Source: Cucumis sativus (taxonomy: Eukaryota > Streptophyta > Magnoliopsida > Cucurbitales > Cucurbitaceae). Taken from it: a DNA stretch of 64,000 bases. Where the stretch lies: the NCBI RefSeq assembly GCF_000004075.3, contig NC_026658.2, forward strand, positions 3,596,001 to 3,660,000. Reading direction: 5' to 3'. Below, one piece after another: positions 60,906-64,000 of this stretch. How positions within the stretch are numbered: position 1 is the first letter of the stretch; the number at the start of each line of letters is the position of its first letter. Both the position numbers and the translations under genes were made by a program. The notes beneath the pieces are model-generated. The model made no database searches, was not told the origin of the DNA, and worked only from the letters and a program-made list of their open reading frames with translations.

Positions 60906-63900
60906 CTAAAATTTTCTCCCCCTAACAAACTTCCTTCTTGTAACCTTAGTTCCCACCTTCTTCCCAGCTTCTATTTTCAATCTCTTGGCCTCTCTCAACT
61001 TACCTTCTTCTTCACTATTTTCACTGTTATCGTTACTCTTACCATTACTGATACCATTAATAATCCCATTAGTATTACCATTATCCTCCTCTTCCTCCTG
61101 TTCTAACTTCTTTCTCTTTAGCAACTTAACCAGTCCTTGAAGGGACACATCAGGGTCCTCGCTCTTCATCAACTCCTCGGCGATCTGGGCTGGTGTCACC
61201 TCCGTGGCATCAAGAAGGGTTTTGATCTCCGGGAAGAGGCAGTGTTGGGTGTGACCAATTTGTAAGTAGTTTGCTGCGAGAAGTTTAAAACCATGGAAGG
61301 TGCAGTAGGACATGTGAATGTGCATGTCCATCCGCCCTGGTCGCAACAACGCTGGGTCAAGACGATCTTTGTTGTTCGTAGTAAAGATTATGATCCTCTC
61401 GTCGCCACAGCTTGACCATAGCCCGTCTATGAAGTTCAAAAGGCCTGATAGTGTGAGCTGAAAGCCCCCCCATGCAAAAATACATTTTAGAATATATTAT
61501 AAATTAAAATGTTCATAAATTTCTAATTTTAATTTCATACTCCCATATTAATAAGTTCATAAATTTTAAATCACGTGTTCAAGATATTCAATTTGGACAT
61601 AACATTACATATATTTTTGTAAAAAGCATATATACAAACTTAAAGTTTAGCAAATTATTAGACAGACATAAACGCATAGATGACAAATTACAATATTAAT
61701 TAAAATTGAAAGAAGCCCATGAAAAAGTTTGACACAATACTAAAACATCACATACTTGCAATTTAACATAACTAAAACATAGTTTGAGAAAAAAAGAAAA
61801 ATACTTTGGAGAATGTTAGCATTTCCAGTATCGATTGCTAAAAGAAAGAATGAGATTATGGGTTCACATGGCTTCCAATATGTCTTAACTTGCATCAATT
61901 CTAATGCCCATCATATAACCCAATTTAACTATCTTATCTGCTCCATAAATAATTTTTAGATATGTAAATACATATATTATTCCACATAAAAGCTATCTAC
62001 AGATTACAATCTAAAGATTATATTAAAATTTAAAGTGGGATTTAAACTTATATATAAAACAATTAATAAAAGGATAATTGTTCTAGATAGCAATAAATTG
62101 AAATTATATATGAAATTTACATAAATAAACTTAGGTGAGCTATTAGAAAATTGGATAGATTTTGCTTTTTTTTTTTCTCTTAACATTAATTTCAATTTTT
62201 TAATATTAAAATATGTTCTTTGTAAAAATATATTTTCTTTATTAAAAAAATGGAGGCATGAAAAGTACTTCTATTACCTAACTAAAAGCACTTATCATAA
62301 TTAAATAATAAAACATCTATTGATGTTTTTTAATATTACTTTTTTTGTTAATTGTATTTTTTTTATTTTGTTTCATTGAAAGGTTTATTTTAATATTTTA
62401 TACTTTTAATTTTGATTGATTTTGTTTTATTTTAACTTTATAAAATTGTTTTTGGTTTATTAGTCAATCGATACTTCAACTAAAATGAACATTTTAAAAG
62501 TATATGGGCCAAACATAAATCAAAATTAAAAATACATGGTTTAAAATGAACATTTTAAAAGTATAATATCATCCAAATAAACCATAACGGAAAGTAAATA
62601 AAATCAAAATAGCATCTAACTCTTTTTTTTCTTTTCTTGAATTCAAAGTGTTTACCTTGAAAAGATATATCTTAGAATTTATAGTTTCAGGATTTACTAT
62701 GAAAAGTATATTGTAGTTAAATTAAGTAATAAATAGAGAAGCTTAACTCAAGTAAATTATTTTATAACAATCTTTTTAGAAGGTTAAGAGTTGAGTATAA
62801 TAAATAAAGTACTAAATAAAGAAATAGTGGCATTACACTTATCTACTTGAATGGTATTTAATTATATTTTGTGAGTTTTTTTTTTTTTTGTTCTATTTAA
62901 AAAAAAGCCCCATTATTATGTTTAATCTTGAATAAAATAAAAGGTAAAAAAATGTTAAAGTAGAAGAGAATTGTTTAACTAATAAACGCTACCCTCCACT
63001 AATTATGTATATATATATATATAAAGATTGCCACTTCTTGATAGCACTTTCGTTTATAAAGTAAACATGCGTAGGGTTCATAGATTTATTAAATAATGGA
63101 TCCACTCTTACCACCAAAAATATGGGGAATTTAACTTAAGAGTTTGATTTTTCTAATTTGACATCAAAGTTTAAATTTTTAACATAAATTGATAACTTTT
63201 TTGTTTGTGTTCCTCATTTTCTAAAAAACAGATTTGTTTATAACTGAGAAACATTCCTAAAAAAATTAGCTAAAACTGAGAAACAACCAAAATAGTTTCC
63301 ATTCAATGTTTTGCAAGTAGGATTTGTTCTAACGAATTGTGCTATAAATTCATGAAGAAGAAAAAATGAGGGAGGAAAAAACCTGAATTTCACGAGTATT
63401 GTTAGAGCGCCAATCGCCCTGTTGGCGGTCCGGCAGCTCAATGGTACAATCAATATCTTCAATGACCAAAATGGATCGATTTCCCGTCGTTAAAAGCAGC
63501 ATTCTCAAATCAGAATCCTGCATCACATTCCCCAATTGCAAATCATAAATATCAAATTTTAAGTAATTCGCCATCGCTGCCACCAAGCTTGATTTTCCTG
63601 TTCCCGGCGGCCCATACAACAAATACCCTCTCTTCCACGCCCTCCCAACTCTCTTATAAAACTCTTTCCTCTTCAAAAACCTATCCAAATCTTCCATCAC
63701 TGCCTTCTTTCCCGCCGCTTCCATCGCCACTGTCTCGAACGTCGCCGGGTGCTCCAAATTCACCGAATCCCATTTCCCACTGTAGCACCCGGCGCTGTTC
63801 ATTGTGTACAGTTTAAGGGTTCTTTCTTGGTCTTTCATGGCTACAGCATGATCGAGAAGAAATGGGATGTAGGAATTGAGGATTTTTTGACGGTGGATTT

Positions 63901-64000
63901 TGTTGAACTTTAGCTCGAAGAAACGGCGCTCTGTTTTTGGTGGATACAGAGCATGGCCGTTGTTGGTAATGTTGGGGTTTTTGTCTTGGTCATGGGAATT
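60906..64000 (-). CDS. AAA-ATPase of the BCS1-like plant family (HSR4/AATP1 type), partial at window edge
   Basis: These are membrane-anchored AAA proteins of mitochondria or ER linked to stress and cell death. The precise substrate is unknown. Two exons are visible on the minus strand, one from the window edge (64000) to 63383 and the other 61457-60906, joined as ATTCAG|GTTTTT ... TTTCAG|CTCACA. The intron is 1.9 kb. The exon entering the window reads FFELKFNKIHRQKILNSYIP, then HPATFETVAM. Walker A is GPPGTGKSSLVAA, Walker B is ILVIEDIDC, the sensor is FTTNNKDRLD, and the arginine-finger region is RPGRMDMHIHMSYC. The C-terminal tail is unusual, with an acidic then Asn/Gly/Ser-rich stretch (NGNTNGIINGISNGKSNDNS) and a basic end (RRKFVRGRKF). 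The N-terminal anchor and AAA-associated domain lie beyond the window. Confidence 0.93.
61458..63382 (-). other. Large intron of the AAA-ATPase gene
   Basis: This 1.9-kb AT-rich intron separates the Walker-containing exon from the LTLSGLLNFIDG exon. I see no nested gene or transposon termini in it. A short (TA)n run lies near 63008-63022. Members of this family are often intronless or have a short intron. Confidence 0.7.

Overview
This window is plant nuclear DNA. It is AT-rich, its genes are split by GT-AG introns, and it carries recognisable plant families: a class III peroxidase, a PLS-DYW pentatricopeptide protein, dehydrins, an S1 bZIP with its sucrose-control uORF, a group C MAP kinase and a BCS1-type AAA-ATPase. 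The Mutator-like element (MULE) with a Ulp1 protease resembles elements I know from melon, so a cucurbit (Cucumis-like eudicot) is my best guess. That is inference; no sequence search was possible.

Layout. 1-5.3 kb: no gene recognised. 5.4-8.7 kb (+): six-exon E2 ubiquitin-conjugating enzyme of the UBC15-18/UBE2W type. 11.3-13.7 kb (-): four-exon secreted class III peroxidase (PRX72/PRX49 type). 13.7-18.3 kb: AT-rich spacer. 18.3-18.6 kb: hAT-like MITE. 18.8-26.3 kb: a 7.5-kb MULE with 106-bp near-identical terminal inverted repeats, a MuDR-type transposase broken by three single-base frameshifts, a convergent truncated Ulp1 (C48) protease and a 178-bp tandem array. 26.9-28.1 kb (-): two-exon gene for a small, probably mitochondrial protein. 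28.4-34.8 kb: a large imperfect palindrome built from a second MULE family plus a plant-mobile-domain (PMD) gene, with one more PMD fragment at 34.9-35.4 kb. 36.4-38.3 kb (+): intronless PPR-DYW gene (At5g44230 type). 39.7-40.5 kb and 42.3-42.6 kb (-): tandem dehydrins, the first a full YnSK2 type and the second a shortened YK form, both with ABRE/G-box promoters. 45.0-45.9 kb (-): S1 bZIP with the conserved CPuORF1 in its leader. 51.3-53.5 kb (-): MPK7-type MAP kinase. 53.6-60.9 kb: spacer. 60.9-64.0 kb (-): AAA-ATPase running off the right edge.

Several host genes fit stress and sugar signalling (peroxidase, dehydrins, bZIP11-type factor, MAPK), but plant gene neighbours are rarely co-regulated and I claim no pathway linkage. 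The most interesting material is in the two transposon blocks. The palindromic MULE/PMD locus could produce a long hairpin RNA, in the manner of maize Mu killer. The Ulp1-MULE has an unexpected 26-bp flanking repeat and ends that differ by 10 bp.
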